From Ordospora colligata OC4 (lineage: Eukaryota; Microsporidia; Ordosporidae), in the NCBI RefSeq assembly GCF_000803265.1, contig NW_014575404.1:1-64000 (forward strand): a stretch of 64,000 nt of DNA, read 5' to 3'. The notes beneath the pieces are model-generated. The model worked only from the letters and a program-made list of their open reading frames with translations, did not search any database and was not told the DNA's origin. Positions 1-10,800 of the stretch are shown piece by piece (positions within the stretch are counted from its first letter, which is position 1; each line of letters starts with the position of its first letter). The position numbers and the translations under genes were made by a program.

Positions 1-517
1 CTGGTGTTTTACTAGGATCTCTTGCTTCTTTACAGAATTCTTCCTGCGATTCAAGTATAATTTTTATATATAAAACAACATCATCACTCAAATTAATATC
101 TTGGACCTTACGCAAAATATTAAGGTCATTTACCGCGTAATCAATGTACGCACGGGTTTGACTCTCAACTGATGAGTTGGGATTTGATAATACTGCAACT
201 AATTTTTTTACATAAAGATTCTGGTTTATAATCAAATTCCTTAGTTCTTTTAGCTCTTCTTTGCAATGGAAAAGTTTTCGATCACTTAATTTTTCGTCAA
301 CATCTTGAAGAAGTTTATGATATCTAATTGCATAATCTTTTTCAATGCACGCAGCAAAATTAGGAAACGTTCCTGGTATCTCTTCTAATGGATTTACTTT
401 TTCCTTCTCTTCCCCTTCAGTTGGATTAATAATAGGCATATCAGCAGCTTGTACCTTCTTAGCCAATGCTGACCCAAAAAACATCACACTTGTTACTACA
501 TATATCAATGACTTCAT
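1..517 (-). CDS. Secreted protein, partial (C-terminus beyond window edge)
   Basis: A minus-strand frame stays open from an ATG at 517 to the window edge (172 codons). The first ~20 residues form a clear signal peptide: MKSL, a hydrophobic stretch, then an ALA cleavage-type site before KK. The rest is charged, helical and cysteine-poor, and I do not recognise it. An in-frame ATG exists at 577, but 517 puts the hydrophobic segment at the very N-terminus and has GGG directly before the ATG, the local start signal. Secretion is inferred from the signal peptide. It could be a host-interface or spore-wall protein, but nothing in the sequence shows which. Confidence 0.65.
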   Translation of the reverse strand, partial: MKSLIYVVTSVMFFGSALAKKVQAADMPIINPTEGEEKEKVNPLEEIPGTFPNFAACIEKDYAIRYHKLLQDVDEKLSDRKLFHCKEELKELRNLIINQNLYVKKLVAVLSNPNSSVESQTRAYIDYAVNDLNILRKVQDINLSDDVVLYIKIILESQEEFCKEARDPSKTP

Positions 518-1051
518 CCCTTCCGCGCACTCAACTTCACTATTTATTCTTTTATTCAAATAACTCCTGTACTCCATATTGTCTCCAAGCCAATTAACTC
601 CTGACTTCAATTACTGAATATGCACATATCAATAACATCAATGGTTGCATATAATCAACTAATTCTATCAATTTGTGCATCTCCTATACTGTAGACTTAT
701 TCTCCTTATTCATTCAATATATTGAAGATTTTTGATGATTGGCTGTTACCTCATATCCACATTTGTATTCTACATTCATATGCATTATCTGTTTATCCAC
801 AAAACTCACATTCAAGTGCGTTTTCTTATACTTGTGGATCTACTTTATATTCACATCTATTGCTTTACATTAATGATTTACTTTATTCACATTCACTATT
901 TTACATTTATTACACTACCTTCTTCACATACTCTTCATTACATTATTTTAGTTACACACTTTATTTTAACTTACTCTATTCCACTATTTTACACTCTTCA
1001 TTACTCCACTTAGTTACTTACTCTCTTTTTACACAATAAACAATCCCCAGC
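518..1051. other. Intergenic region with G-depleted T/C/A tract
   Basis: No convincing gene. From about 840 to 1040 the plus strand is almost free of G and is built from degenerate TTCACA, TTTACAC and TTATT words. The frames that stay open through it (for example 732-1013) give only low-complexity Tyr/Leu/Ser/Phe/His strings, so they are not called. The tract ends just before the CCCC start signal of RPN3. Confidence 0.6.
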
Positions 1052-2185
1052 ATGCATGACAATGAATACGTGAATGAGCTCATTGAGGTTCTGAAGCTTC
1101 TTGGCACAAATAAAGAACAGGCTGTCGACCACTACTCAAGAAGAGTGTTTATATTCATCAAGAACATCTCTATACAGGAGCTGGATGCCATTGTATGCCA
1201 AGATGAGCTTGAGCAGATGGCTGTATATCCAATCATCCTCGGTGTACTTTTCAAGAATGGAGATGTGTGCAGGATCAGCAGGATCATTGATGAGGAGCTG
1301 CTTCCGTGCCTGATTGGAAACAAAAGGGTGCATGATTATTTTGTTGGATTGATAGTGAAGTTTTTCTATCTTGCAAGGAAGAGTCAAGGCATGGACTGTT
1401 CGGCACTGTTCAGTCTTCTTGTAACAAACAGGGAGCTTGGAAACGAGCACACAGTGTCTGTGATCACGAACTGTCTATTGGATATGCTTGTAAGCAACAA
1501 GATATTCCAGAGGATTCAGAGTAAGGTTTGCACAGCATCTGAACAAGCAAGATACAGCTATTACACAGGGATTATATCGATGGTTGAGGGAATGTATGAT
1601 GAGGCACTGAGGAATTTTCATACAAGTGTGGTGTTGTCATCTAGCAAAGGGCTTGTGGATGCAGCTGAGAAGCGCATTATTCTGTGCATGCTACTGAATA
1701 GCAATTATAGCATACCATACAAATATAAGCGTGGGCATAAAGCATATTTTGAGCTTGTATCTGCAGTTAAGAGAGCGGATCTGAAGACGTTTGAGGAAGT
1801 GCTTGAGAGGAATAAGCAAGAGTATGTTACACAAGGCGTGTACTTTGTTGCAAGGAGACTGATGCAGAATGTGATACAAGAGGGAATCAGGAAGATAAGT
1901 ATTGTGTACTCGAGGATCTCTTGTAATGACATAGCATGTCTACTGGGTATAGATGCTGAAGAAGTTGAGTATGTGGTGAAGAGAACAATGAGAAAAGGAT
2001 TAGTGAGAGGACAGGTTGTGGATGGAGTGTTCTACTCTATGAAGGAGACAAAAAATAGATGTGATATAGGAATCGGCATACAAGATTGTGTGCATCTTAC
2101 AAGATACATCCAGGAACACATGAGATACCCTGCAATCGAGCCTTTGTGCTATGAAAAGATCAAGAAGGCGGGAATGTCGGAATAA
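1052..2185 (+). CDS. RPN3: 26S proteasome regulatory (lid) subunit RPN3 / PSMD3
   Basis: This 377-residue protein is mostly helical repeats followed by a PCI-type winged-helix module in the C-terminal third (about residues 220-345), including the stretch around SRISCNDIACLLGIDAEEVE. That architecture matches the RPN3 lid subunit, which scaffolds the 19S particle. Fungal RPN3 is usually near 500 residues, so this copy lacks N-terminal sequence, as is common in microsporidia. The ATG at 1052 follows CCCC by 3 nt. Another PCI lid subunit is possible, but overall length and order fit RPN3 best. A second proteasome gene (alpha7) lies at 44.9 kb. Confidence 0.75.
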   Translation: MHDNEYVNELIEVLKLLGTNKEQAVDHYSRRVFIFIKNISIQELDAIVCQDELEQMAVYPIILGVLFKNGDVCRISRIIDEELLPCLIGNKRVHDYFVGLIVKFFYLARKSQGMDCSALFSLLVTNRELGNEHTVSVITNCLLDMLVSNKIFQRIQSKVCTASEQARYSYYTGIISMVEGMYDEALRNFHTSVVLSSSKGLVDAAEKRIILCMLLNSNYSIPYKYKRGHKAYFELVSAVKRADLKTFEEVLERNKQEYVTQGVYFVARRLMQNVIQEGIRKISIVYSRISCNDIACLLGIDAEEVEYVVKRTMRKGLVRGQVVDGVFYSMKETKNRCDIGIGIQDCVHLTRYIQEHMRYPAIEPLCYEKIKKAGMSE

Positions 2186-2761
2186 ATTTGTTGGATAACA
2201 TTTAATACTATTTGGTTTGATGTGTTTTTATTATCTATTATAAATACATTAGTATTTAAGCTTGCATCTAGTTTTTATATTGTATAAAGTATTTTTAGTT
2301 ATATTTGTATTATATAAATCAAAATGCATAAACAATTTCTTAGACATGTCGTAAGTAATATCTATTTGTTTTGATACGAGCTTACACGAAATAAAGGAGT
2401 ATGTGATATATTGGTGGAAATACTCCTTTAAAGCTATATATGAGCAATTGAGTGGTTATCTAACGATGTTTACAAAATCAATGATTGTAAAAGTACTTGC
2501 AGTATTTATGGTTGGAATAAAGTGTAGTAGCAACTTTGGCTGGACACCAAGCTCAAGTCCTGGTAGTGCCTTTGCAGAGAATAACAACCAAGATGAAGAC
2601 AGTAAGATAGAATAATTGCAGTCAAATTTTTACATGACATCATGAGGATGTCTATGAAGTTTGAATAAAAATAACTTCTATATATTTTTTGAAATAACTC
2701 AATTTGAATTATTAGTTAGATATTTATGATATAAATTTTATTATCATATCCTACCCATATT
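2186..2761. other. Intergenic region with one doubtful small ORF
   Basis: This 576-bp AT-rich stretch separates RPN3 from the membrane-protein gene. Its only candidate is a 49-codon frame at 2466-2615, listed separately. The rest shows no RNA gene or clear repeat. Confidence 0.5.
2466..2615 (+). CDS. Possible small secreted peptide (doubtful)
   Basis: An ATG at 2466 opens a 49-codon frame. Its N-terminus, MFTKSMIVKVLAVFMVGI, looks like a signal peptide and is followed by a Ser/Pro-rich and then acidic tail. The frame extends upstream only to a GTG. There is no CCC/GGG start signal, and the frame is short enough to occur by chance in AT-rich DNA. It lies in a region that also has a secreted and a membrane protein, so a lineage-specific secreted peptide is conceivable. 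Confidence 0.25.
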   Translation: MFTKSMIVKVLAVFMVGIKCSSNFGWTPSSSPGSAFAENNNQDEDSKIE

Positions 2762-3766
2762 ATGGTTATATCAGCATCTAATAACCAGAATAATACGACG
2801 AATGATGCTGCTGCTTTAGAAAATTCATTACCAGTTATCGAGACAAAGCTTGCAGATCTTATTGGATCTAAATCTTTTATATTGATTAAATTAAAAGAGG
2901 AGGGTGATTCAATAAAATCTAAAAGCTCTGCTGAAGACGTTGTATCAGCAGACCAAAAATATCATCCTACACATTTTGGCCGAGAGATGATTGAAATGGG
3001 TATTCTGGTAAGCTTGGTTTTACTTAGCATACTATTGAATTTTTTGGAAGTAGATAACAAAATATTTCGGATTGCTATGTCTGTTGCCGTATTATCATGT
3101 TTTGTATACTGTATAATAAGAACAACTATTTTGGCAACAATGGATAATATTCCTAACGATGCCATGGGAAGTTTTTTTTATTTCTCAACGTTACCATTTA
3201 CATTGGTTCCTATATGCATTATGTTGAAAGAATTACTTGGGGAAGATGGAAATACAGATTCGCTTTTGTATTCAAACGAAGGAGAGCGAATGTTACTTGG
3301 TAGGTATACACTTATGATTATAGGAGCATTTGTACTTATCCAGGCTTTGAATGTATTGCAGGCATGTAATGATCGTACCAAATCAAATTATGTCATACGA
3401 AGCTCGTTTATATGCGGATTTTCTGGATTGATTTTATTTTCTGGCGAGTCATTTGGATTGTCTAAATACCAAAGTATTTTTGCAATTACACTAATGGTGT
3501 GTCTTGCACTACTTACATCTGTTGACTTCATTAGGGAAAAAAAGAGGAAAACTTCAAATAAATCCGACCATAACAACAAGATACTTACACAAAGCAATAA
3601 CCCATACAGGTTGTTTTACATGGTTATATTTCTATCAGGATTAAACGTGATAAACATGTCTGTTGATCAAGGCTTGGATGTGGGTGGTATTGTTAAACTC
3701 CTGATCGATAAGATTTTCCCAGGATTGAAATTATTTGACAATCTTGTTTCAATGAACTCCAAATAA
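2762..3766 (+). CDS. Multi-pass membrane protein, unknown function
   Basis: The 334-residue product has a hydrophilic Asn/Ser-rich N-terminus (about 75 residues) and then about seven hydrophobic segments between residues 75 and 310, with short charged loops such as REKKRKTSNKSDHNN. I recognise no transporter or enzyme signature. The ATG at 2762 is 5 nt after a CCC run, which supports the start. It converges with GWT1, with 25 bp between stop codons. Microsporidian genomes carry many lineage-restricted membrane proteins and this may be one; its location (plasma or internal membrane) cannot be read from the sequence. Confidence 0.75.
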   Translation: MVISASNNQNNTTNDAAALENSLPVIETKLADLIGSKSFILIKLKEEGDSIKSKSSAEDVVSADQKYHPTHFGREMIEMGILVSLVLLSILLNFLEVDNKIFRIAMSVAVLSCFVYCIIRTTILATMDNIPNDAMGSFFYFSTLPFTLVPICIMLKELLGEDGNTDSLLYSNEGERMLLGRYTLMIIGAFVLIQALNVLQACNDRTKSNYVIRSSFICGFSGLILFSGESFGLSKYQSIFAITLMVCLALLTSVDFIREKKRKTSNKSDHNNKILTQSNNPYRLFYMVIFLSGLNVINMSVDQGLDVGGIVKLLIDKIFPGLKLFDNLVSMNSK

Positions 3767-3791
3767 ATTTATTTGGGTCTTATATGTTATA

Positions 3792-5045
3792 CTAAGACAT
3801 GATTTTGTGTTTTTTTGGCTTGCTTACCAATATACTTGGAATATAAAACACGAAGGCAAGATATATTATACATGTTGTATGGCCTATTATATCAGGTGCT
3901 TTATTGGATCCAATGAGTTTGTTAATTCCAGTAAGTATATTAGACCAAATCAAAATGAAAAGAAGATGTCTGCTTGTGAAGCGATGGAAGTGAAGACTTC
4001 GTATTTTGAACCATCTTCCTAATGCAGCAAATATTATCTTGTGAGTTGTATGCAGGATCATAATAGTCATGCAAAAACAAATATTGTGTATTCTACGGCA
4101 CGAAACTGAATATATGCGTGATATTCCCAAAGTTATGATAAACAATAGATTATGTGCTAGCATAGGCTTTATCTTACCATCCTCAAGCATAAACTTTGAT
4201 ATGTCGCTTGCCATCAGGAACATTCCCATCTGAGGCAAAATGAATATGATTCCCTCGAGATTTGCAGTAAAAATGTTTGACCTAGTGTTGTTGTAGATGA
4301 TCTCCTCAAGCCCAAAAAACTTCAGAAATGTCTCATGAAGAACACACATCACAAGCCCAACGATAGTATTGTTTTTTGTGTTTATAAACAGCGATAGTAT
4401 GTTCAAGATGCATAAAAGAAAAAAGAAGTTTAGATGAACACCAAATTCTGCATCATCGACTCCAAGTTTGAATATAACTTTTGATGCATGCCTTAATGCT
4501 CCAAAAGCAAATGATATAATTATGTTTTTGGCTTTCTTTTTTGAGTTAGATAGTGTAGAAAAAAAGCCTGCGTTGTATACGAATGACCCTACACCGATAT
4601 CCATGAGCTTCAATCCATAATCCATGCTTTTTCCAAGACGAGGATCATTGTAGAATGGAAAATCTGCTGCAAATATTGCAACTGCAACACATAGAATAAT
4701 TACAAGTCTGTTTCTATCTATAGCTGTGGACATATATTCCGAACCTGAAATATCGAACAGATTTGAATCAACTAAGGATGCATTTGGAGCCTCTTTTAAT
4801 AGAAACTTACTAGTTTTCTTTCTTTTGTAAAGTAGACTTACTATGAAGTAAACAACAAGTGGTACACAAAGTATCATATAAAATATATGCATTTGATTTA
4901 TGAACACAATTGCCACATATTGAGGAATAACTGTAAACAGAAACTCAAGAGCCATGCTTTTAGGAATCATGAGGTGATAAAACAGAACCGAAAGGTGTGT
5001 TATTCCAGTTGTTGCAAACAGTTCTATTTCATTCAAATAATTCAT
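3792..5045 (-). CDS. GWT1: GPI inositol acyltransferase GWT1 / PIG-W
   Basis: GWT1 acylates the inositol of glucosaminyl-phosphatidylinositol in the ER, an early step of GPI-anchor synthesis. This 417-residue multi-pass protein shows the family's landmarks: ADFP followed by LMDIGVGSF (about residues 127-156), the GVHLNFFF segment (about 202-209), and the NLEGI segment (about 262-266). The yeast enzyme is near 490 residues, so this is a shortened copy. Its presence implies GPI-anchored surface proteins. It runs tail-to-tail with the upstream membrane protein and is followed on the same strand by eIF5B's 3' end only 62 bp away. Confidence 0.9.
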   Translation of the reverse strand: MNYLNEIELFATTGITHLSVLFYHLMIPKSMALEFLFTVIPQYVAIVFINQMHIFYMILCVPLVVYFIVSLLYKRKKTSKFLLKEAPNASLVDSNLFDISGSEYMSTAIDRNRLVIILCVAVAIFAADFPFYNDPRLGKSMDYGLKLMDIGVGSFVYNAGFFSTLSNSKKKAKNIIISFAFGALRHASKVIFKLGVDDAEFGVHLNFFFLLCILNILSLFINTKNNTIVGLVMCVLHETFLKFFGLEEIIYNNTRSNIFTANLEGIIFILPQMGMFLMASDISKFMLEDGKIKPMLAHNLLFIITLGISRIYSVSCRRIHNICFCMTIMILHTTHKIIFAALGRWFKIRSLHFHRFTSRHLLFILIWSNILTGINKLIGSNKAPDIIGHTTCIIYLAFVFYIPSILVSKPKKHKIMS

Positions 5046-5107
5046 GGGACTGTTATTATTCGTGTATAAAAATAATTGAATGCTACCTGATTATTTGTAT
5101 ATATAAA

Positions 5108-7189
5108 TTAGAAAATACCAAATTTATTTTCCAATTTGACCAAAAGCTTCATTGAATCATCATCAAGTTCATCTGCAAAGTATTTCTTAACTGTAGAGAT
5201 TGAGTCTCTGCAAAGAACGGAATATAATGCATCATCCTGCTCGAAATGCCTTCCAAACATTCTTGGGCCGATGCTTGGCTTGGTTTCAATTTTAATTGCA
5301 ACCTTCTGCCCCTTGGTTGCTTTATTCACTACTTCCTTGTTGTTCTCAATAGATGTGACTGATCCAAGATGGACTGTTTCTCCATTCTTCAACACACAAA
5401 GAGGCGTTCGAATCTTCAAGACTCCTTCATCAACATGAACCCCAATAACTAGAGGACTTCTTGCATTGAAAATACATTTTGGAACAATTGAAAGCTTGAC
5501 AGGAAATACAGCTTGGTCCATGTGTATTTCTTTTACTTTATTTCGCTCGTCCTCAGCATGCTTCAGGTATAAATCAAGAAGATTGTATATTATTTTTGCC
5601 TCAAGAATCTTGATCCCCATCGAAATCGCCAGTTCTTTTGTTTCTTTATCAAGAATGACATCAAAACACAATATAGATGCATATTCCTTTCCTTTGCTTG
5701 CCATTGATGCAACAATAATCACATCTTTTTTCTTAACATATCCAATACTCACCCCTGAGACAAGAATCTTTGAATTTGATAAGAACGTTGTTAACGCTTC
5801 CAAGGACCCTAGTGTGCTTGAAACAACATGAACACCAGTCTTACTTAGCTTTATTGACGAAAATATTGATTTTATATCCGCATCAAGTATGCTTTTTACC
5901 TCTTCTTCATTATTTTTAACTGCTAATATCCTACTTCCTGCTATTGCCTTATCAAGATCATTCGCCAATATTTTTATTCCTATGCTGGCCCTTGCTGTTT
6001 TGACAGATGTGTATTGACTCTTCACACGGAGCTCTTTTAATGGCTGAGGCATAAGAAGTGCTTTGATAGACGTAATTATGACTCCGTTGAACCCGGATAA
6101 TGCAATTTTGTCTCCTTCTTTTAAACCCCCATTGCTTAGAATAGCATCAAGAGTCGTCCCGTATCCTTCAACATTCTTAACCTCGAGTATTGTGCATTCC
6201 AGCTCATCCTTGATCTTCATTTTCGACTCCATGTATTTTTCAGACAGTTCCAATATTAAGGACACAAGGTCCGGAATGCCCTCTCCAGATACTGCAGATG
6301 TGGGCACTAACGAAATAAACCTTCTTTTGTCATCATTCTTGGAAAATAGTCTTGCATTGAAGCCCAGCTCTGCAAATGCCAGGATTGTGTTTCCGACTCG
6401 TCTGTCGAAATCTTCAAATGTTCCCTTAGATTGTCTGGAAATTGCGCTCTCAAAGTCTGAAAAATCTGTGGATTTCCATCCGTACAGTCGATCTATCTTA
6501 TTAAGAGCAACTATAAACGGAGTCTTTCGTGCTTTCAGCAATTCGATGCTTTCTAGGGTTTGTGCTTCAATTCCATGAACTATGTCAACAACAAGTATTG
6601 CGAGATTGCATAGGGATGATCCTCTTGTCCTTAGGTTTGTAAATGACTCATGTCCGGGTGTATCTATTACAAGCAGACCTGGGAGCTTTGATGTGTTTTT
6701 TCCACACTTTTTAATAAGCTCAGATGCAGGAAAAAATGTAGCACCTATCTGCTGCGTTATTCCACCTGCCTCCTCACCCTGAACATTCGTTTGTCTCAAC
6801 TTGTCAAGAAGTTTGGTTTTGCCTGTATCTACATGCCCTAAAATGCAGCAAATCGGACTTTTGAAGCTAGAATCTATGTTTGGTTCATATGATTTATCTA
6901 CAGCACTTCCTGAAAAATTATTTGATTTGTTTTCAGATGGATCAGCATGCATACTATTATTTCCATCATCACACGCTATTTCTTTGTCGCTTGATTCATG
7001 GCCTTTGCCTTTCGTTACTGACTTCTCACCCTTTGTTTGAGATATAGTGAGAGAATCTAAAGCATGTTGTGCATCAATCAAATCATTTGGCTTGGTTCTG
7101 CTTTCTACAGCTTTATTTGCATTTGTAGAGCAAGCGTTCCCTACAAGTTCATTCAAGTAATCCTCATTTTTCTTATTTTTCTTACCCAT
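5108..7189 (-). CDS. FUN12: Translation initiation factor eIF5B
   Basis: eIF5B is the IF2-type GTPase that joins the 60S subunit to the initiation complex. The 693-residue protein has a lysine-rich, low-complexity N-terminus (1-110), then a G domain with GHVDTGKT (118-125), GGITQQIG (142-149), DTPGHE (176-181) and NKID (230-233). Domains II to IV follow, including the late IGPRMFGRHFE segment typical of eIF5B. Yeast eIF5B is about 1000 residues, and the difference is mostly the shortened N-terminal extension. The ATG at 7189 begins MGKKNKK. Confidence 0.95.
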   Translation of the reverse strand: MGKKNKKNEDYLNELVGNACSTNANKAVESRTKPNDLIDAQHALDSLTISQTKGEKSVTKGKGHESSDKEIACDDGNNSMHADPSENKSNNFSGSAVDKSYEPNIDSSFKSPICCILGHVDTGKTKLLDKLRQTNVQGEEAGGITQQIGATFFPASELIKKCGKNTSKLPGLLVIDTPGHESFTNLRTRGSSLCNLAILVVDIVHGIEAQTLESIELLKARKTPFIVALNKIDRLYGWKSTDFSDFESAISRQSKGTFEDFDRRVGNTILAFAELGFNARLFSKNDDKRRFISLVPTSAVSGEGIPDLVSLILELSEKYMESKMKIKDELECTILEVKNVEGYGTTLDAILSNGGLKEGDKIALSGFNGVIITSIKALLMPQPLKELRVKSQYTSVKTARASIGIKILANDLDKAIAGSRILAVKNNEEEVKSILDADIKSIFSSIKLSKTGVHVVSSTLGSLEALTTFLSNSKILVSGVSIGYVKKKDVIIVASMASKGKEYASILCFDVILDKETKELAISMGIKILEAKIIYNLLDLYLKHAEDERNKVKEIHMDQAVFPVKLSIVPKCIFNARSPLVIGVHVDEGVLKIRTPLCVLKNGETVHLGSVTSIENNKEVVNKATKGQKVAIKIETKPSIGPRMFGRHFEQDDALYSVLCRDSISTVKKYFADELDDDSMKLLVKLENKFGIF

Positions 7190-7349
7190 CGAAGGAATTA
7201 CATTTCATTTGTTTATACCACATACATTGTGTTATTAGATGGTACAATGTGCTTACAAATCATTCTATAAATCCAAACATCGGTTAAAACCAATTACTGC
7301 ATCTGTTCCGAAACCTCTGAATAATTAAGCATCATTGGAGTGTAAAAAG

Positions 7350-7769
7350 ATGAACAGCGATCTAATTGCGAAAGTTATTCCACGCCTAGACAAGCCATCT
7401 GTCAAATCGCTCTGTGTAATAATAAATGATTCTGAATATTACACACACACATTCATCAAATATAGGTATAGACAGAACATAATGTCTGTTGATAGAATCT
7501 GTACCATATTGCACAAGATGATCAATCTTGGAAATATTATCATGGCATTTGAGTTCCTTGCATCTATTCCAGCAGGTAAAATGATGAGAGTCATTCTAAA
7601 GCTCATAGAAAATCTAGATTTGCAGAGATCGTTCATTTCCATCCTCCAAAGTGCACTTATCCAATTGGACAAAGGATGTAGTAAAGAATTGATTAGATAC
7701 AAGATAATTGCAACTCATATACAGAGTATCATCACAAATATAAATGCACACACAAAATACTGTAAATAA
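7350..7769 (+). CDS. Hypothetical helical protein
   Basis: A 139-residue frame begins at ATG 7350; five more in-frame codons upstream lead only to a TTG. The product is predicted mostly helical, basic in its middle, and without transmembrane segments. I recognise no domain. It lies in a 630-bp gap between eIF5B and TAF2, starts divergent from eIF5B, and ends 51 bp from the TAF2 stop. The composition looks protein-like (balanced Ile/Lys/Arg/Ser), so I think it is real. Confidence 0.55.
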   Translation: MNSDLIAKVIPRLDKPSVKSLCVIINDSEYYTHTFIKYRYRQNIMSVDRICTILHKMINLGNIIMAFEFLASIPAGKMMRVILKLIENLDLQRSFISILQSALIQLDKGCSKELIRYKIIATHIQSIITNINAHTKYCK

Positions 7770-7820
7770 ATAACATTTAATTTCATATATGTTCATCAGT
7801 TAAAAACAATCATATGATTG

Positions 7821-10800
7821 TTATTCCTTAGGTATTTTAACCTTGATTTTTAAACCTGTAGGAATTTTTATCTTAATATTAGCGCCTGCCTCAACTATAT
7901 TTTCTAAGCTCTTGACTTCTGCACAACTATTCTTGTCATATCCATCTGAATACTTATTCACATCAACTGCTTCTGTGTTTTTGAATTGGATGTTCTTTTT
8001 GCTTCTTTTCGAACTTACATTTAATTCACTGCGTTTTTTCTGTTCTTTTTTGGTATGTATCTTTGCATCTACATCAATCTTCTCCTTTACAAATGGAAGC
8101 TTAATGATGTATTGCGTTTCTAATAGGATTCTCTTGATTTCATCCATATTATTCAATCTTATGCTTATATACCCTCTCTTCTTCTTTTCACTTTCTATAT
8201 CAACAGTAACCGTAGGAATCCCAATAGCCAATGTCTTCTCATAAAACTCTTTATAAAGCTCTTTATATCTCTCCTCACTCATATCCATGTCTTCTATAAT
8301 ATACACAAGACTGCATAGTTTTTCAATAACTTTTGTATTTCCATTGTTAATCTTAATCAGCTCAAATATCTGTTTTCTCTTCATTTTCAATATATTTTTC
8401 AATCCCATCCTTGAAGAAAGTCCAAAATTAACTAATAAATCCAGTAATGTGTTCTTAATCGTAAATGTTCCATTCCTGATATCCTCCAAAACCATTTCAA
8501 TCACATCTTGATCATCATGAAATAACGACACCAAAACTTCAAATGCTGCTATTCTAACTCCTATAAAGTTAGGATACTTGCAAAGATCCATTAAGGTTTC
8601 CTTCTTCAAACTTATCACTCCAAATACAGAAAGTCTGCCTAGAGCATATACACAGGCCTGTGTAACTAGATTGCAATGCGATGGAAACACCATGTCAAGA
8701 ATGCGGAATCTTTCTATTTCAGATATAGATGCTTTTAAATAATCTAAATCGTCCTTAGGATCAGAATTGCCAGAAACCTCTTCATCTCTAGACCTATTAT
8801 CAGCATTCCTCACAGTACCAGATAATTCTGTATGCTTATTACCATGTTTATTATTAAGGTTCAATGCATTACGGCCATGCTCAATTGCCTCGGAATCTTT
8901 ATTTTCGTTTACTTTATTCGAGCTCCTATTACTCTGTAATCTATTGGTCATCTCTGATTCTTGATTGTTTACTACAGACATTTCATCTAGAAACAGCTCG
9001 TTTATCTCATCCTTCATTTTGTTCCTTCTCTCTTTCCCCACCTTTTGTAATCCTGCATTATATCCTGCCCTCGAGTAAAATTCTTCATAGCTCATTGAGC
9101 AAAGCGAAAGACTCAGACCTTCAATTGCTGAAGAAATATACCAGCTATCGCTGTAGGAATTAAACGAGTTGTCGTTAAACTTCAGTATGTTAATTATAAA
9201 CGCACAGACAATGCTCGCTGATCCCACAGTCCTTCCTGAGTACTCTCGGAATACAAAAGGATCTGTTAGCGATAATGCATTCACAAGATGTTTCTGTACA
9301 AAATATGAAATAAACGAAAAATCATTTGGCTTGACTATCGTCGATGTCTGAACACAGTACTTCTTGACAAAATATTGTATAAGCCGTTGAAATCCATAAT
9401 GATCCCCAGATATCGTCCTACACAAGATATACAATATGTCAATCCTGACCTTGTAAAAAACATGCGTGTTCTCGAGAACCCTTTCCAGTATCTCGCATAT
9501 CTGCGTAGATGGCCTTACAGACAAGTTCTCAAGCGCTTCCATCTGTCCAATCACATTCTTGTCAAGAAGTTGTTCTATAAACATATAGTCAGGCTGCTCC
9601 ACAATCACTTTTGCCAGATGCTCTCCTTTTGGATCTGCTCGAATCCACAGAAGTGGCATGACTTCTTCTTCCTCCTCGGGTTTCTTCTTCTTCTTGGTTC
9701 GTGGATGATAGTAAAAGTGATTGTCCTTGTCCAATGTAAAAATATGCTCAAACACTCCCTCCATCTCATAGCTGCATATCATCATCGGTCCGCTAACACA
9801 CCTATTGCCATTCACCAAGATGCTTGTTGCTGCTTGCTCAACAGAAAAGTCAACCCTGTTGTTTTTCTTATTTACACTGAATCTAACCTTCACCTTCACT
9901 GCTCCAGGCCTAAACACATAAGCATCAAATAGAAACTTTAGATCCTTGCCCGTTACATCTTTTACAAGTTTCACAAATTCATGTGTGTATTCTGCATTAA
10001 CATCGTCTTTTTTCTTAAGAGTGTAGTTCAGGATCTTTTCCATAAATGCCTTGCTCAGATTCCCCTCCAAAAGATGGAAAAAGACCTTCGACTTGGTCTT
10101 GAAAAACTTATCTGTCATCGAAGTAAGCGTCCTTCTTTTGTCAAAAAGCGCATACTCAGAAATGTCATTTTCAAACACATAATCACGATCTTTCTTCAGC
10201 TCATAAATAAACTCGCTATTGCCAAGAAAGTGCCTTGCACAATAATCACTGAAATATCCCTTCATTCCCTCAGAAATCCAGAAATCAACCTTATCGACAA
10301 CAGAAAAATAGAAGTAGAATACCTGAGAGCTTATGATATCCCCAACTATCCTTTTGAGCATAAAAGCTGGTTCAATGTCGTTTGATGGTGTAAGACTCGA
10401 TATGCTCAGAAATGACGTACCTTGGCCATAGACCTTATTTGCATCTCCATATACAAAGGCAACTTCAAGTGCTCGGAAAGGATAATCTCTTTGTAAGAAA
10501 TACTCAGTGTATTTTATCAGACTCTCAAGATCCGCACAGAACTCCTTCACCGACTCTTTGTAGTTCGACATTCCCTTTGGAACATAAACCATCTTCTTAT
10601 CATCTCCAATTAGTATCTCATGAGAGCCAAACGTCCCAACACAAAAGTTCAAATGCCCACTGTGGGCCATATCAACTACATACGAATACAGATTGATTTC
10701 TGCCTCCTCACTCATGCTCCTGAAAGTACCTGGTGAAATAACCCTTACATCCTCATTCGTTGGAATAATATAAACAAGCTCCCATTTATATCTCAAAGAT

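Noticed and set aside
732..1013. Tyr/His-rich 93-codon frame upstream of RPN3
   Set aside because: Lies wholly in the G-depleted repeat-like tract and begins without a start signal.
5136..6782. Several plus-strand frames of 66-171 codons opposite eIF5B
   Set aside because: They are antisense shadows of a strongly conserved gene with no recognisable products.
9375..10385. Plus-strand frames of 134-185 codons opposite TAF2
   Set aside because: Antisense shadows; composition is low-complexity His/Leu/Lys and they overlap a well-supported gene.
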